A DNA stretch of 64,000 nt, taken from assembly GCA_963556195.1 (NCBI GenBank), contig OY744532.1, positions 79,853,734-79,917,733 on the forward strand. The letters run 5' to 3'. How positions within the stretch are numbered: position 1 is the first letter of the stretch; every line of letters begins with the position of its first letter. The notes beneath the pieces were generated by a model. The model saw only the letters and a list, made by a program, of their open reading frames with translations. It was not told the DNA's origin and made no database searches. Below, piece by piece: positions 48,750 to 60,120 of this stretch. Position numbers and translations under genes: made by a program. The DNA is from Sepiola atlantica (Eukaryota > Mollusca > Cephalopoda > Sepiida > Sepiolidae).

Positions 48750-51700
48750 CATGACTAGTCTGTGTCGCTTTTGTTCCAACAGCTTGAGGATACAGGATAG
48801 ACAACTTGTCTGGCTGCTGTTATCGACTAGTAGTACAGGAGCTCAACTTGCTCAGTCAACAGTTTTAAAATAACGTGAGTAACTGTACGGAACATGTCTT
48901 GCAGTACAAGGGACCCCACAAGCATCCCCGGTGGGTTTTTCTGAGGACACAACCTCCATGGACCAAGTCTCGACAAATGGTCTGGTTCTGTCAGCTTATT
49001 GTCACTAAACAATAACCCATTTACCCTCCACACTCTATCTAACATCAAAATAATACTACAAAGATAAAGCAACAAACCTAAACCAGACACCTGCCATAAA
49101 ACACCTTCGACTCCGCCTTTGAGGCTCGCATTCACAAATATCCGGGGGCTTAGGGCCAACATCTATGACGTAGAAACCATTCTCCTAGTAAACTGCCCGG
49201 ATATCGTAGCACTAAGTGGAACAAACTTCGAATCTATAATCTCTTCACACGATTTTGACATGACTGAATACTTCCCACTCATATGTAAAGATTCTGACAA
49301 ACATATGCACGGGAGAGGAGCTTATGCCTGAAACACCTTTGTCTTGACTAGAGAACAGAGGCAAGAATCAGATGATCAAACTTACCTGTATTTAAGATCT
49401 ACTTTACATCACAGCGTTACTTATTTATATTTCTTATACCGTTTTACTTCAACCCAGGACTGTATCCTGCTCAACTTTGTCTCTGAAAGCATAGATAGAG
49501 TACTATCACTTGACTTGAATGCCCAAATACATGTATTCGGGGATTTTAATGCACATCACTGTGTGGCTTGGATTTCACAGAGATACAGACGCAACTCGTA
49601 ACTCTACGTATAGTTTCTCCATAAAGCACTCTCTCCCATAGACAGTCACTTTCCCGACCGGCTCCCCCCACCCGTAAGCTTGTTTGACTGATGCCCATAG
49701 CCCGCTTGGGAACGCTGATCACCTTGTTGTAATAATTGATATCACCCTAAAATCTCGTTAAAAATCTGATGAGATGTTACTAAAAACGACGAGATACTAC
49801 AAGCAGGCTGATTTTGATTCCATCAGATATCACATAAGAGACGCCCCATGGAGTGAAATTGTTTCTCGCCCTGCTGACCAGTGCGCAAATGAGGACACCG
49901 AATGGGTCAAAGTAAGCATTGAAGCACATGTCCCCATGAGAAAATTCTACCAGAAGCCCAACTCTCCACAATTGTTAACCCCGAAATGTGCAGCTGCTAT
50001 TGCTCAGAACAAGCATTCAATAATTCGGTTGTCATCAGTCAACTACGAATAGACATAAATTTGAAGCGTCAAAAAAAAAAATTACGATTGTTATAGGTGA
50101 AGCAACGAGAATGTATACATAGATACCTTGAAAAGGCATTAAGTCGCAGACACTTGGTTCTCCTGATTTCCAGAAAACTATTTAATAGTGTTGTGAATAA
50201 TGAGCAATCAACAATTCCCTCGCTATTCAACCACAATGATGTTGTTTGCACGGCAACTGAAAATGCTTAGCTACTTTCCCAGCGTTTAACCGTAAACTCT
50301 ACTTTGAACTCCGCTAATCACTCCCTCCCAATTTTTTCATTGCGGACTGAAGCCACACTTGGTTAGCTGGTAATTACCCTATCTCATAACCGGGACATAA
50401 TAACAAAATGTGGGCACCCCCAAAGTGTGTAGGCCTGATCTTATACCAGCAATAATAACAAATGAATACTCTGCTAGATTGCCACCTGTCCGCTCTGAAC
50501 TCTACAACAAATGCCTTATCAAATATTGCTTCCTTGATAGTTAGTAGATTGCGGCTGTGGTACCAGTCTTCAAGAATACTTGAGATAGAATTGACCCTCA
50601 GAATAATCACCCAATAAGTCTACTCCCACTCTTCTCAAACATCTTTTAAGCATTAATCAGTCTAGCGATAACCCGACACCTCGTTTCTGCTAAACTTCTG
50701 TCTGACCATCAGTATGCAGTTAGGCAAGCCCGGTCTACTTCAAATATTCTAACGGTCATCTCTGAACGAATATACCATACATTGGACACGGCACTGAACA
50801 TATCTAAAGCAGTTTACAATGTTTAGTATAACGGTCATTTCCTAAAAAATAATTCATATGGTATTACTGAAGGAATATTTAATATAATTAGATGCTTCCT
50901 ATCAAAATAAAAGATCCAGGTTGTCCTCGATGGCTGTTCATCCAAGCAACATGACATAAATGCAGATGTACTCCATGGATAGATCTTTGGATCTTTATTG
51001 TTCCTGATTTTCATATCGACCTCTCTTTCTGAGATCGGTATATTTGCTGACGACATCAGTCTCTATTCTCGCCATGCTGGCAAACGGACGCGCACATATC
51101 CGAGGCAAGAATGATTAGAAAGTGACCTCCAGTCTCTAGTCGAATAGGGTCATAAATAAATAGTAGCATTTAATGCTGTTAACACAAAACCATTTTCATT
51201 CAACAACTACAATAAACCTATTCAGCAACCGATTGCCATGGCAAATAACACTTTATTTGAGAGTCTAACGTTCAAACTCCTGGGCGTACAAATTCATTGA
51301 ATACATTGCCAAGGCTGTAGTAAAGAAGGTAGGCTCTCTCTACCGTGCTAGAAAACTTCTCACACCTGACAGTATCCTATATACCTGCAAAGCTACCACC
51401 CACCCATGCATGGAGTATTGTTGTCACATCTTAACTGCTGCACCATCCACTATTTTCTCCCCTCTTACACAAGGTCATAAAAGGAGTCGGCGATCTAATA
51501 AGTCCCTCACAATCTACCAAGCTCCAGCACCTGTCCGATCAGTGCAATGGTTCAACCTAGTGCCTGTTTTACAAGTACGTCAATTGAATGTGCGCCGATG
51601 AACTTGCTACTTTGGTGCCCCCCTCTACGTAAATACACTCGACTAACTTGACAATGAACTAAATCCCATCCATTCAGTGTGAAGGTCCCTATATGCCGGA

Positions 51701-51930
51701 AAGCCTTCAACTGCAATAGCTTCTTTTTTGTCCTGCCGGCCTTTGGAACTTTCTTTCTTCTCTATGTTTCTCTGACTGTACCGACATCCAGAAATGTATT
51801 TGAACAAGCATCTCGCTGCAGAGCCTTAAATTTCAAATCAACACCCAGGGCGTTCACCCTAATTCTCAGTTACCAATTACGACTACCGTGGCAACTTGAT
51901 TTGTTTGAATTGAACTAAGTATGAAAAAGA
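48750..51930 (+). pseudogene. APE-type non-LTR retrotransposon (Jockey/CR1-like), decayed
   Basis: The remnant retains the expected order: apurinic-like endonuclease, reverse transcriptase, C-terminal domain. Endonuclease traces are RLAFTNIRGLRANIYDVE (49,119 on), VFGDFNAHH (near 49,538-49,560) and PLGNADHLVVIID (near 49,703-49,740). RT traces are QYAVRQARSTSNILTV (50,710 on) and IFADDISLYS (active-site FADD at 51,045-51,056). The C-terminal block includes SDCTDIQ near 51,775. Many stops and frameshifts separate them, so it is inactive. The 5' limit is uncertain; CRFCSNSLRIQD near 48,765 may be part of it. A shorter antisense relative lies at 11,690-12,650. Confidence 0.8.
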
Positions 51931-52415
51931 GATAGAATTTAAAGTACTTGAATAACAAAGTAATTTCTAGTAAATATTTTACATTTTAAACATTAAAAAA
52001 GAACATTTTTTTCAGAAAATGAAATATAATAGTTATAAATTATGAACTGAATAATAGTTTATAATTTGAATGGAATTTATTTTCATGAATGTATAAATAT
52101 ATTATATGTGAAATACATATGAATATATGTATAGATATATACGTATTTATGAAATAAATCTAAACATGTGTAGATATTACCTTATTATTTTCAGTCACTC
52201 AGACGTAAAACGTGCTTGTCAACTTAATATAAGGCAGAATGTCTAAAGAAGAATTGACATTAAGATTACATATGCAGATCATTAATCTTAGAAAGAAGAA
52301 GCGGACATAGAACTGCATTGTGCCTTTTTAAATATACATCTACTGTGTTTCTCTCTTTTTTCTTATTTTTATATAAATAACTGATCGCGGTTTAATACAC
52401 ACACAGATAAACACA

Positions 52416-52418
<3 letters not shown>
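51931..52418. other. No recognisable feature
   Basis: Very AT-rich DNA between the retrotransposon and an (AT)n tract. Confidence 0.5.

Positions 52419-52483
<65 letters not shown>
52419..52483. repeat. (AT)n microsatellite
   Basis: About 32 AT dinucleotides. Confidence 0.95.
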
Positions 52484-52485
<2 letters not shown>

Positions 52486-52804
52486 AGTATCGTGTGCAAG
52501 ATTATATACATATATGTATGTAGGTGCAATCAGTCAACAGAGTTGGACAAGAAGTATAATAATAGTAAATAAAAAACGGAGAATGGAGAAATAAACGTGG
52601 AACTTACAATTTGGAGCCGAATTTATTAGACGATTTTAGAAGCAAAGTAAAGTAAATCTCAATTTTAGTTTTTAGTTTTGTTTTTGTGTATAGTCTGTAT
52701 GAAATTTACAGAAACGATCCCTTTTTTCAAGACTTCTATGAGGTGTGAACATAATTCTTGAAAATGTTAATATAGATTAATTTTCGTATAAATATATATC
52801 TTTA

Positions 52805-52960
52805 GTTCAGTCCGTTAGAAAGAAATCTAACTAAGTGCTCAATTATTTCATAATAAGAGCATAATATTTATTCATGTATAGTATTACAGAAGATCAGATC
52901 AAATCAACATGGTTCAAATCAAGTACGGTCTCAACAAACGGACGCCAAAAACGTAACCTA
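52805..52960 (-). repeat. Decayed relative of the 63.3-kb fold-back arm
   Basis: On the minus strand it matches the tail of the hammerhead-bearing arm at 63,434-63,532 and beyond. Shared blocks are GAGACC(G/T)T.C.TG.TTGAA, then TTCTGTA.(T/C), GAATAAATATTATGCTCTTA and GAGCACT. The hammerhead boxes are not intact. It shows that this terminal-repeat family extends beyond (AT)n into an AT-rich tail. Confidence 0.55.
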
Positions 52961-53430
52961 AAAAGCAAACTCAACGAAAGATTGGTTTCGTTCATGGGAA
53001 CCGCACATGACGTAGATAGAATTATTATGGTGTAATGAAAAAAACAACTTTTCGAATTGACTTACAGGTCGGCTAGGTGAAAAATACTCGATTATTCCCA
53101 GCAGAATATCATTATTGTACAGACGACTAAATTTGTTTGACGAATCTGTCACGGATATTACCTCGCAAAGGTAGGCGTAGAAAAATAGGACATCTGTTCA
53201 TTGAAACTGGTTTACGTTTATAGAAATTACAAATTCTATTTCCGAGGGAAGATTGAACATCACCTAATGGGTATCCATCGTTGCAAAGGGTTAACTGATG
53301 AATTTAATTTTGTCGTCGAGCTTTATGGGTAAGGGTTTTTATCAAAGTGGGATGTAATGGAGATCGTGACGTCTATTCGAAAAGATGTTCTCTCAACCAC
53401 CACAATAATAATTTTATTATTATTGTTTTA
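52961..53430. other. No recognisable feature
   Basis: Nothing recognised; a GCAGAATATC/CTCGATTATTCCCAG stretch near 53,090 faintly resembles the same fold-back family. Confidence 0.4.
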
Positions 53431-53434
53431 ATGT

Positions 53435-53731
53435 AGTTGCAGTTTGCACTATGTTGGAAGGACGTCCCAAAAATTTGATATCTGCGTTAAACCACACCTG
53501 CTTACAAAATTTGGTCTGGCAAATTATTTTCGGTCGGATATTCTGAACAATGCATAAGGGTCTTGCATGCCTGAACATCTAGTAAATAGCCGTTACTGTG
53601 CCCCCAATTTTAGTGTTGAGTTATTCTGCCTTCGAAGTAAGTTACACTGTCCCTTTCAACCCAATATTCTAGAAACTATTTATGTTAAGTGTTTGAAACC
53701 TATTTTTGGACATAATGCAGTTTCTATTTGA
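53435..53731 (+). pseudogene. Penelope-like element GIY-YIG endonuclease remnant
   Basis: One frame reads SCSLHYVGRTSQKFDICVK, then after an in-frame TAA (53,555-53,557) continues EHLVNSRYCAPNFSVELF and PNILETIYVKCLKPIFGHN. Penelope-like elements end with a GIY-YIG endonuclease. There, a C.L.YVGRT.Q block is followed by an HLL...CA.NYS block and an LE.IYI...P.LC block. The order and spacing fit. The C-terminal part of the family (RT domain upstream) is not seen. A single stop in an otherwise open ~99-codon frame suggests modest age. This independently places Penelope-like elements in a window where hammerhead-like terminal repeats also occur. Confidence 0.72.
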
Positions 53732-53908
53732 TTTGATTCTCCATTTCGTTTGTTGTAAATCTCATGTTGTTATTATTAATATTATTCTATTAACTTAATC
53801 CCGATTAGCTCCGTTGAGAAAGGTTTTATACCGGTTTGCTAGCTTTGTCATTAAATCATTTAATTCATCATGTTTTGTAAGAAGACATATGGTCTGTTCT
53901 TTGGTAAT

Positions 53909-53911
<3 letters not shown>

Positions 53912-53978
<67 letters not shown>
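53912..53978. repeat. (AT)n microsatellite
   Basis: About 33 AT dinucleotides, flanking the next fold-back. Confidence 0.95.
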
Positions 53979-53979
<1 letters not shown>

Positions 53980-53987
53980 GGGTGGGG

Positions 53988-54158
53988 GGTGAAAAAGACA
54001 AACGGAAAACAATGTAAGATGCAGGAGACAAACAAAAACAAGAGATTTGACCATTTTCGATCGTAAGAACGAACGTCTTCAGAAAAGAAAACGGTAAAAT
54101 CTTTGGTCTTTGTTTTTCTCCTCCATTTTTACCTGTTTTCCGTTTGTCTTTTTTCACA
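53988..54158. repeat. Fold-back element with hammerhead-like core, degenerate
   Basis: GAAAAAGACAAACGGAAAAC near 53,990 pairs with its complement near 54,132-54,155. GGAGACAAA..AAACAAGAGATTT pairs with AAATCTTTGGTC..TTTCTCC. On the minus strand the inner part reads CTGAAGA, then a potential stem II (GTTCGT/ACGATC) and GAAA. This is the hammerhead layout, but with an extra C after the CTGAAGA box and no convincing stem III or stem I. Confidence 0.55.
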
Positions 54159-54520
54159 CATTTTGTTAACGACGGTATTTCATTTTCCTGACTTATCGTG
54201 TACCTTACTCCATATATATATATCGTGTCTTTTTCTAGTCTTCGGATAACCCTATATAAAGTTGTGATGGGCAGTTAGAAAGAAAATCGCAGCAACCACT
54301 TTAATCTAAAACCCGACTCGAACAAATTGTGAAAAGGAGCATCCACTGTATAATAAAAAGTCATCGGTAGGTACCTTTTTTATGTCACCAGAGACTTATT
54401 TATATATGAAAATGTAAATTACTGATGCAATTTGATAATTTATATTAATATTTATTAGTATAGCTAGATGAATATTGAGTGTGGAAACATGCTTGTCATC
54501 ATTTTCGGTCGGATGATGTA
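54159..54520. other. No recognisable feature
   Basis: AT-rich; a short AT run near 54,212-54,223. Confidence 0.5.
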
Positions 54521-54522
54521 CA

Positions 54523-54524
<2 letters not shown>

Positions 54525-54608
<84 letters not shown>
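54525..54608. repeat. (AT)n microsatellite
   Basis: About 41 AT dinucleotides. Confidence 0.95.
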
Positions 54609-54611
<3 letters not shown>

Positions 54612-54657
54612 CACGAATGCCGCCGGTCGAGATCACCGAAGGACATTTACGTGACAA
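54606..54657. repeat. Short inverted repeat next to (AT)n
   Basis: ATTGTCACG pairs with CGTGACAAT across a ~33-base interior that contains GCCGCCGGTCGAGATCACC. No hammerhead boxes are seen. Confidence 0.6.
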
Positions 54658-55195
54658 TGATAAAAAAAAAAGTTTTAAAAAAAAGTAAAAAAAAAAGTCC
54701 GGAGTGGCTCGTATTATCCCAGGTTCAAATAAAACGTGATATGGGATGGGGATTTCTCCAATATAAAATACCGTCAGGAAATACAACAAAAAGACGCGAA
54801 GAAACGACAAAAGACTTTAGGATTTAAATTTTATATTCATTTATTTAATGAAACTGTATACTAGAAAAAAAACGGGAGTGTTTCTATAAAACAAAACGAA
54901 ATAAAACATCAAAACAAAAGTATATACTTAAGAAGAGGGGGGGGTGTCTATCCTATCGTTATAGTAGCAGGATTCATCCCTACACAAAAATACACATACA
55001 TATAACAGCCCTAGGGGGTGAATGTTTGTGAAGAGATATTCAGGTTGTTACTTAAAACTGGATGCATTGTTCGATTTAGAGTAGATATTTCCGGCATGTT
55101 GTCGCAGCCCTACCTCCTTGCACATGTAGTTTTGAAATACATTTTTTCTCAGGAAAACAATTCCTGGCTGGTTACTTTTTCCCTCCGCTTAGTTC
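54658..55195. other. No recognisable feature
   Basis: A-rich runs at 54,661-54,693 and a G-run near 54,937-54,945. The open frame at 55,018-55,323 runs into the minisatellite that follows and has no domain. Confidence 0.5.
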
Positions 55196-55395
55196 AGCGG
55201 GTCGTCTCACCCGAGCCGAGGGCGGCTATAATTCCATTTTCAACAGGCTCTCTCGCCCGAGCCGAGGGCGGCTATAATTCCATTTTCAACAGGCTCTCTC
55301 GCCCGAGCCGAGGGCGGCTATAATTCCATTTTCAACGGGCTCTCTCGCCCGAGCCGAGGGTGGCTATACTTCCATTTTCAACAGACTCTCTCTTT
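55196..55395. repeat. 46-bp GC-rich minisatellite, ~4 units
   Basis: Unit: CTCTCTCGCCCGAGCCGAGG then GCGGCTATAATTCCATTTTCAACAGG, in direct tandem. The first and last units are diverged. CGCCC and GGGCG in each unit can pair around GAGCCGA. The GC content contrasts with the AT-rich surroundings. Confidence 0.9.
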
Positions 55396-55469
55396 TTATC
55401 TCTTTTCCTGACGTCATTCGAGTCGCATTATGATAATTTCTCGGTCGTGTATAAATATGCAAAAATGAA

Positions 55470-55540
55470 TCCCATCTCTCTCCGTAAACCGGAGGTCGTG
55501 AGTTCGAATCTCGATAGCTCTCCCTACATTTTGTAACAAT
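55470..55540 (+). repeat. tRNA-like B-box segment, possible SINE
   Basis: CCGGAGGTCGTGAGTTCGAATCTCG contains a good B-box match (GAGTTCGAATCTC), then a CCCTACATTTTGTAAC tail running into (AT)n. No acceptor stem or A box closes into a cloverleaf, so it is not called a tRNA gene. Confidence 0.45.
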
Positions 55541-55541
55541 A

Positions 55542-55590
<49 letters not shown>
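55541..55590. repeat. (AT)n microsatellite
   Basis: About 24 AT dinucleotides, between the B-box segment and the next fold-back. Confidence 0.95.
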
Positions 55591-55593
<3 letters not shown>

Positions 55594-55666
55594 ACACGTA
55601 TTGTATTAGTTTCTGTAGATGTAAATCCGTTGAAACAGTGTTTATAAAAAGTGCTCAATAACAAGA

Positions 55667-55812
55667 AGATATGTGCATACATGTTTCGGTTGTACTCTTA
55701 AAGAGTCAACCTCTTCAGACCAAAAGAAAACAGAGCTCTGTCTTCTGTTGGTCTGAAGAGGTTGACTCTCTGAAAAGTGCAACCGAAACATGTATACACA
55801 TATGTAACCAAT
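55667..55812. mobile_element. Fold-back of two Penelope-type terminal repeats
   Basis: The left arm (55,667-55,735) and right arm (55,736-55,804) are near-perfect complements meeting at CAGAGCTCTG. The plus arm carries an intact-looking hammerhead (next entry). The minus arm carries the same core boxes (CTGAAGA at 55,728-55,722, GAAA at 55,687-55,684) and an even better stem II. Its stem III and stem I have drifted. Both sides lead to (AT)n. Confidence 0.75.
55748..55811 (+). ncRNA. Hammerhead ribozyme candidate HHR-1
   Basis: Folded by eye. Stem I is TTGGT (55,748-55,752) with ACCAA (55,807-55,811). The core is CTGAAGA (55,753-55,759). Stem II is GGTTG (55,760-55,764) with CAACC (55,80-84 of the line, 55,780-55,784). 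GAAA is at 55,785-55,788. Stem III is ACAT with ATGT (55,802-55,805). The cleavage triplet is GTA (55,804-55,806). All universally conserved hammerhead core bases (CUGANGA, GAAA, NUH) are present and all three stems close. Type I topology (open stem I) is the form reported in Penelope-like retroelements. Activity is not shown by sequence alone. Confidence 0.7.
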
Positions 55813-55836
55813 AATGTTTGTATAAATAATAATTTA

Positions 55837-55837
<1 letters not shown>

Positions 55838-55879
<42 letters not shown>
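55838..55879. repeat. (AT)n microsatellite
   Basis: About 20 AT dinucleotides, roughly 27 bp after HHR-1. Confidence 0.95.
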
Positions 55880-55883
<4 letters not shown>

Positions 55884-56312
55884 AATTCATAGTTATCATG
55901 TTTGAAAAACTGCGATATATCTTTAACGCCCTTTTCTCACAAAACCATAAATAACAAGTATTTATTTTACTTATGATGCTTATGACTAAGAAAGAAGCGA
56001 AAACACTTATAATTCTGCAATCTAAATTACGTAAGTTTTTGTGCTGTTTAGATACACTGGGTAAATAAGATGGCAATCCTAAAATGAGGTGTTACTATTT
56101 TTCTAAATACTTACGAAACTTTAAGAAACTTTATAGACATAAATTTAAGAGCCAATACATAAGTAGCGAAGTGAGAGATCGATGACTTTTTAGTTAATCG
56201 CTATTTAAAATAATTAAACCATGATTCATTTCAAATATAATATAAAGTATATAGACAAATGCCTTTGATAACAAGCTTTAGTTGAAGAAGCTTTAGTATA
56301 ATATGTATATAG

Positions 56313-56316
<4 letters not shown>
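55880..56316. other. No recognisable feature
   Basis: AT-rich spacer between microsatellites. Confidence 0.5.

Positions 56317-56356
<40 letters not shown>
56317..56356. repeat. (AT)n microsatellite
   Basis: About 20 AT dinucleotides, then a short (GT)n run near 56,371-56,380. Confidence 0.95.
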
Positions 56357-56365
<9 letters not shown>

Positions 56366-56909
56366 AATGTGTGTGTGTGAGCGTGCTCTTGCTTCATCTT
56401 GTTTTCCACATCTAAAGATTGGAGGCGACTATGTCTAACCTATTTGCTTACTGTAGAGAATTGCTTGCAGATAAAATAAGACGAACACATACACTATTCT
56501 AATATCCAATCTGTGAGTTAGTCCGAAAACTAGTTATTTGTAAAGTAGGACATTTTTAACATAAACATCTCGAGGATACGCTATCGCAAATGATTTACCA
56601 GTCAATAAAACCGAAATTGGTTTTGATTGTTATTCAGATTCCTCGAGTCGAGTTACGATTATTTTTTGGGGGCCCTGCGGAATTCATAATTCAATTTATA
56701 ATAGTGGCCGTTACGAGACGATTAACGACTATTGCATAGAGCTTTTACACGAATCATTAATATATTTCATCATGATTTCAATCTATGTGTAAACATAAAG
56801 GAATAAAATACATTAATTGCTTTTTGAAATTATATATTGAAAAAACATCTTACATACATTCCTATGATAACATTCTATTTAATCCGAACGAGGGAGACAT
56901 ATACACACC

Positions 56910-56910
<1 letters not shown>
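56357..56910. other. No recognisable feature
   Basis: A CTCGAGGA..ACCGAAATTGG stretch near 56,567-56,620 only faintly recalls the hammerhead family and does not fold convincingly. Confidence 0.45.

Positions 56911-56986
<76 letters not shown>
56911..56986. repeat. (AT)n microsatellite
   Basis: About 37 AT dinucleotides. Confidence 0.95.
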
Positions 56987-56990
<4 letters not shown>

Positions 56991-57119
56991 CGTCCGCAAA
57001 TGTAAGCTGGCCACTGTAGTGAGTAGTACTAAGACAGCCGTCATGCTCGCTTAAAAATACACGCTGTTCGGAAGTTACACACTCTCTTGATGGCTCCCAT
57101 TAATAGGTTTAATCTATCG

Positions 57120-57215
57120 CTAATTTATCGGGTTGTTGAGAGTGGCGCGAAGGCTAAAGCGTCGGAATTCTAGTTATATCATGACTCGTGCTCCGAGGTT
57201 CGTGTCTTTTATATT
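57120..57215 (+). repeat. tRNA-derived SINE-like remnant
   Basis: This is the plus-strand relative of 2,225-2,345. It contains AGTGGCGCGAAGGCTAAAGC (a possible A-box region) and CCGAGGTTCGTGTC (a possible B box) and runs into a short (AT)n at 57,226-57,240. Confidence 0.45.
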
Positions 57216-57499
57216 CATAATTAAATATATATATATATAATATATTATAGGTTGACAATACATAATAAGAACATAAATCAATTAACAAATAAATAAATTT
57301 AAAAAATAATAAACCTTAAACATAACATAGAAATACACTCAAGCACGTGTTGATATAAGGTCATCCATTATTTTGACACAAAAAAGAGTATGAGCCCCCC
57401 TATAGAAAAAAGAAGAATATACTATGAAATAGGAAGTAAAGTAAACCGAACCTTTGTTTGCAAAAAGCACAACGATTGACTGAGAGAATAACAAAGCGG

Positions 57500-57550
57500 A
57501 TGGAACGTGGCAGCGTCAGTGTAGCTTAATTGGCATAAATATATTTTCAA
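57500..57550 (+). repeat. Degenerate HHR-3-family copy beside (AT)n
   Basis: AGCGGATGGAACGTGGCAGC..CAGTGTAGCTTAATTGGCAT matches the 3' half of the hammerhead at 63,687-63,747 and its tail. GAAA has become GGAA and the CTGAAGA box is not recognisable. It leads directly into the (AT)n at 57,560. Confidence 0.5.
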
Positions 57551-57554
57551 AAGT

Positions 57555-57559
<5 letters not shown>

Positions 57560-57617
<58 letters not shown>
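57560..57617. repeat. (AT)n microsatellite
   Basis: About 29 AT dinucleotides. Confidence 0.95.
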
Positions 57618-57618
<1 letters not shown>

Positions 57619-58297
57619 CCAAAGTATGGGCAACAGGACATTAATTTTCTTTTACAAATGAACCTTCATATATTACTATTCTTCGCTCACTTTTTCTTTT
57701 TTTCTTATTTATATCTTAATGTCACCTTTAGAGACGATAATCCTTCAAGAATGCATAGCGCTTCGGTCACATTTCTGATCACCGCGTGTCTGGGCACACA
57801 AATAGTTATATTGCAATCGTCATCAAAAAGGAAATGTTCATTATATTGATAAGTGGTATACTAAATCGAAATATACTCTATGTGACAAAGAGAGTGAAAG
57901 TAATAACCTTCATGTGGTCCCATTTGTGAGCACCTACTTCGTAAACATTCGAGGAAACGAATGGCAGTAACCGATTCAAACAGGTAAACTTGTCGTAACT
58001 TGCTGATTCACGTGAAGTGCGTTTGCAGTTATTTTTCTTTTTCCACAGTACACTCACACACAAACACACACATATACATATAAAGAGTTCAGAAACAAAA
58101 CGTCATTTTAAAAAAATTGCTATCACTAAAATTAGTGTTGCGTCTCTACATTGAACTACAACAATCACGCATGCTTTACATAATGTAATATCTTAATAAA
58201 CTTTGATATCAATATGCGTTCTATTCATTGTTTAACATCTCAATTTCGAGAAATTGGATTAATCTCGTGATGAATTCGAACATTATATATATTTATG
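57618..58297. other. No recognisable feature
   Basis: AT-rich; the open frames have no domain. Confidence 0.5.
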
Positions 58298-58990
<693 letters not shown>

Positions 58991-59016
58991 TCTTAAAGAA
59001 AAAATGCTGCCTCGAT

Positions 59017-59020
<4 letters not shown>

Positions 59021-59072
<52 letters not shown>
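59021..59072. repeat. (AT)n microsatellite
   Basis: About 26 AT dinucleotides, about 35 bp beyond the right arm of the large fold-back. Confidence 0.95.
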
Positions 59073-59075
<3 letters not shown>

Positions 59076-59429
59076 AATCAGTTTATATGGTTTTGTGCGT
59101 AGTCTGACTTGGCAGAATAATCTTACATATAGATCAATACTTCTTAATGTATAACATATATGTCACCCTTGTCTATCACTGTATCTCTCTGTCTACCTCG
59201 ATCAATCCATGTCTATTTGTCTGTCTACCTTGATCATAATACTTGGATGCTTATGCTTCTTCTTCAATACAACATTTCTCATTGATGTATAGTTATGCAA
59301 ATGCCAAGTTAGTATGACTATTAGTATACGAGTGCTTATGTAAGTTTGTGTATTCTTATTTTAAGAGAAAATTCTCACATATAGATCGATCATTTTGTAT
59401 ATGCACCGATTCATGTAAGCACACACACA

Positions 59430-59435
<6 letters not shown>
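59073..59435. other. No recognisable feature
   Basis: TGTCTATC/GTCTACCT(C/T)GATCA occurs twice near 59,170-59,235, a weak local repeat. Confidence 0.45.
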
Positions 59436-59494
<59 letters not shown>

Positions 59495-59595
59495 GTGTGT
59501 ATATATATATATAATATTAAATTATATTTGAATATTAAACTTACGTACTTTTTGTTTTTATATTTTACCTCTACATGTATATATATATATATAGT
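59436..59595. repeat. (AT)n microsatellites
   Basis: A tract at 59,436-59,490, then shorter AT runs near 59,500-59,513 and 59,579-59,594. Confidence 0.9.
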
Positions 59596-59697
59596 GTGTA
59601 GATTTCAATTTTGTGTAGAGAATCTGAATAACAGAGCTCAATGTAATTTAAACAGAGCAAAACAGAATTATAAAAAGAAAAACTATACACACATTAA

Positions 59698-59761
59698 GGT
59701 TGTACACATAATAACTTATTTCGACCCCTTTAATTAGGTCTCCTCAGATGTATAGACAACC
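59698..59761 (-). ncRNA. Hammerhead ribozyme candidate HHR-5
   Basis: Minus strand. The core is CTGAGGA (59,747-59,741). Stem II is GACC (59,740-59,737) with GGTC (59,726-59,723). GAAA is at 59,722-59,719. Stem III is ATA with TAT around AGT. The cleavage triplet is ATT. Stem I is ACAT with ATGT, then an internal loop, then GGTTGT (59,761-59,756) with ACAACC. A 3-bp stem III with a 3-nt loop is typical of retroelement hammerheads, which often work as dimers. AUU is a permitted but less favoured cleavage triplet. This copy is not in a fold-back, and its 3' side leads towards the (AT)n run at 59,579-59,594. Confidence 0.6.
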
Positions 59762-60037
59762 ACGTCAAAAAAACCAAATAATGAGAGAAATTGATCGTCT
59801 TAAAAAGATAAAGATAAATTCACTTTTGTGATTGGTCTAAGTAAAAAAGAGGTAAATGTTAAAATAATCGAGGAGGGGTGACAGAAGTAAGATTAATTTT
59901 TTAATATATGCAAAAATATAAAAATATAAAAATATATATAAAAGAATTCTTTTTTGCTATTTAAACAAATAAATCATCTCATTTAAAATTTCGAATGTGA
60001 GCTTTATAGGTAAAAATATATGATGAAATATTCGAGC

Positions 60038-60038
<1 letters not shown>
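59762..60038. other. No recognisable feature
   Basis: AT-rich spacer. Confidence 0.5.

Positions 60039-60120
<82 letters not shown>
60039..60120. repeat. (AT)n then (GA)n compound microsatellite
   Basis: About 25 AT dinucleotides followed by about 14 GA dinucleotides. Confidence 0.95.

Noticed and set aside
54396..54827. Open frames with long Ile-Tyr alternation here and at other (AT)n tracts
   Set aside because: These are translations of AT dinucleotide repeats.
55470..55540. Functional tRNA gene
   Set aside because: A B box is present, but no A box or acceptor stem closes a cloverleaf.
56560..56625. Hammerhead-like CTCGAGGA..CCGAAATTGG segment
   Set aside because: The spacing and stems do not close into a hammerhead.
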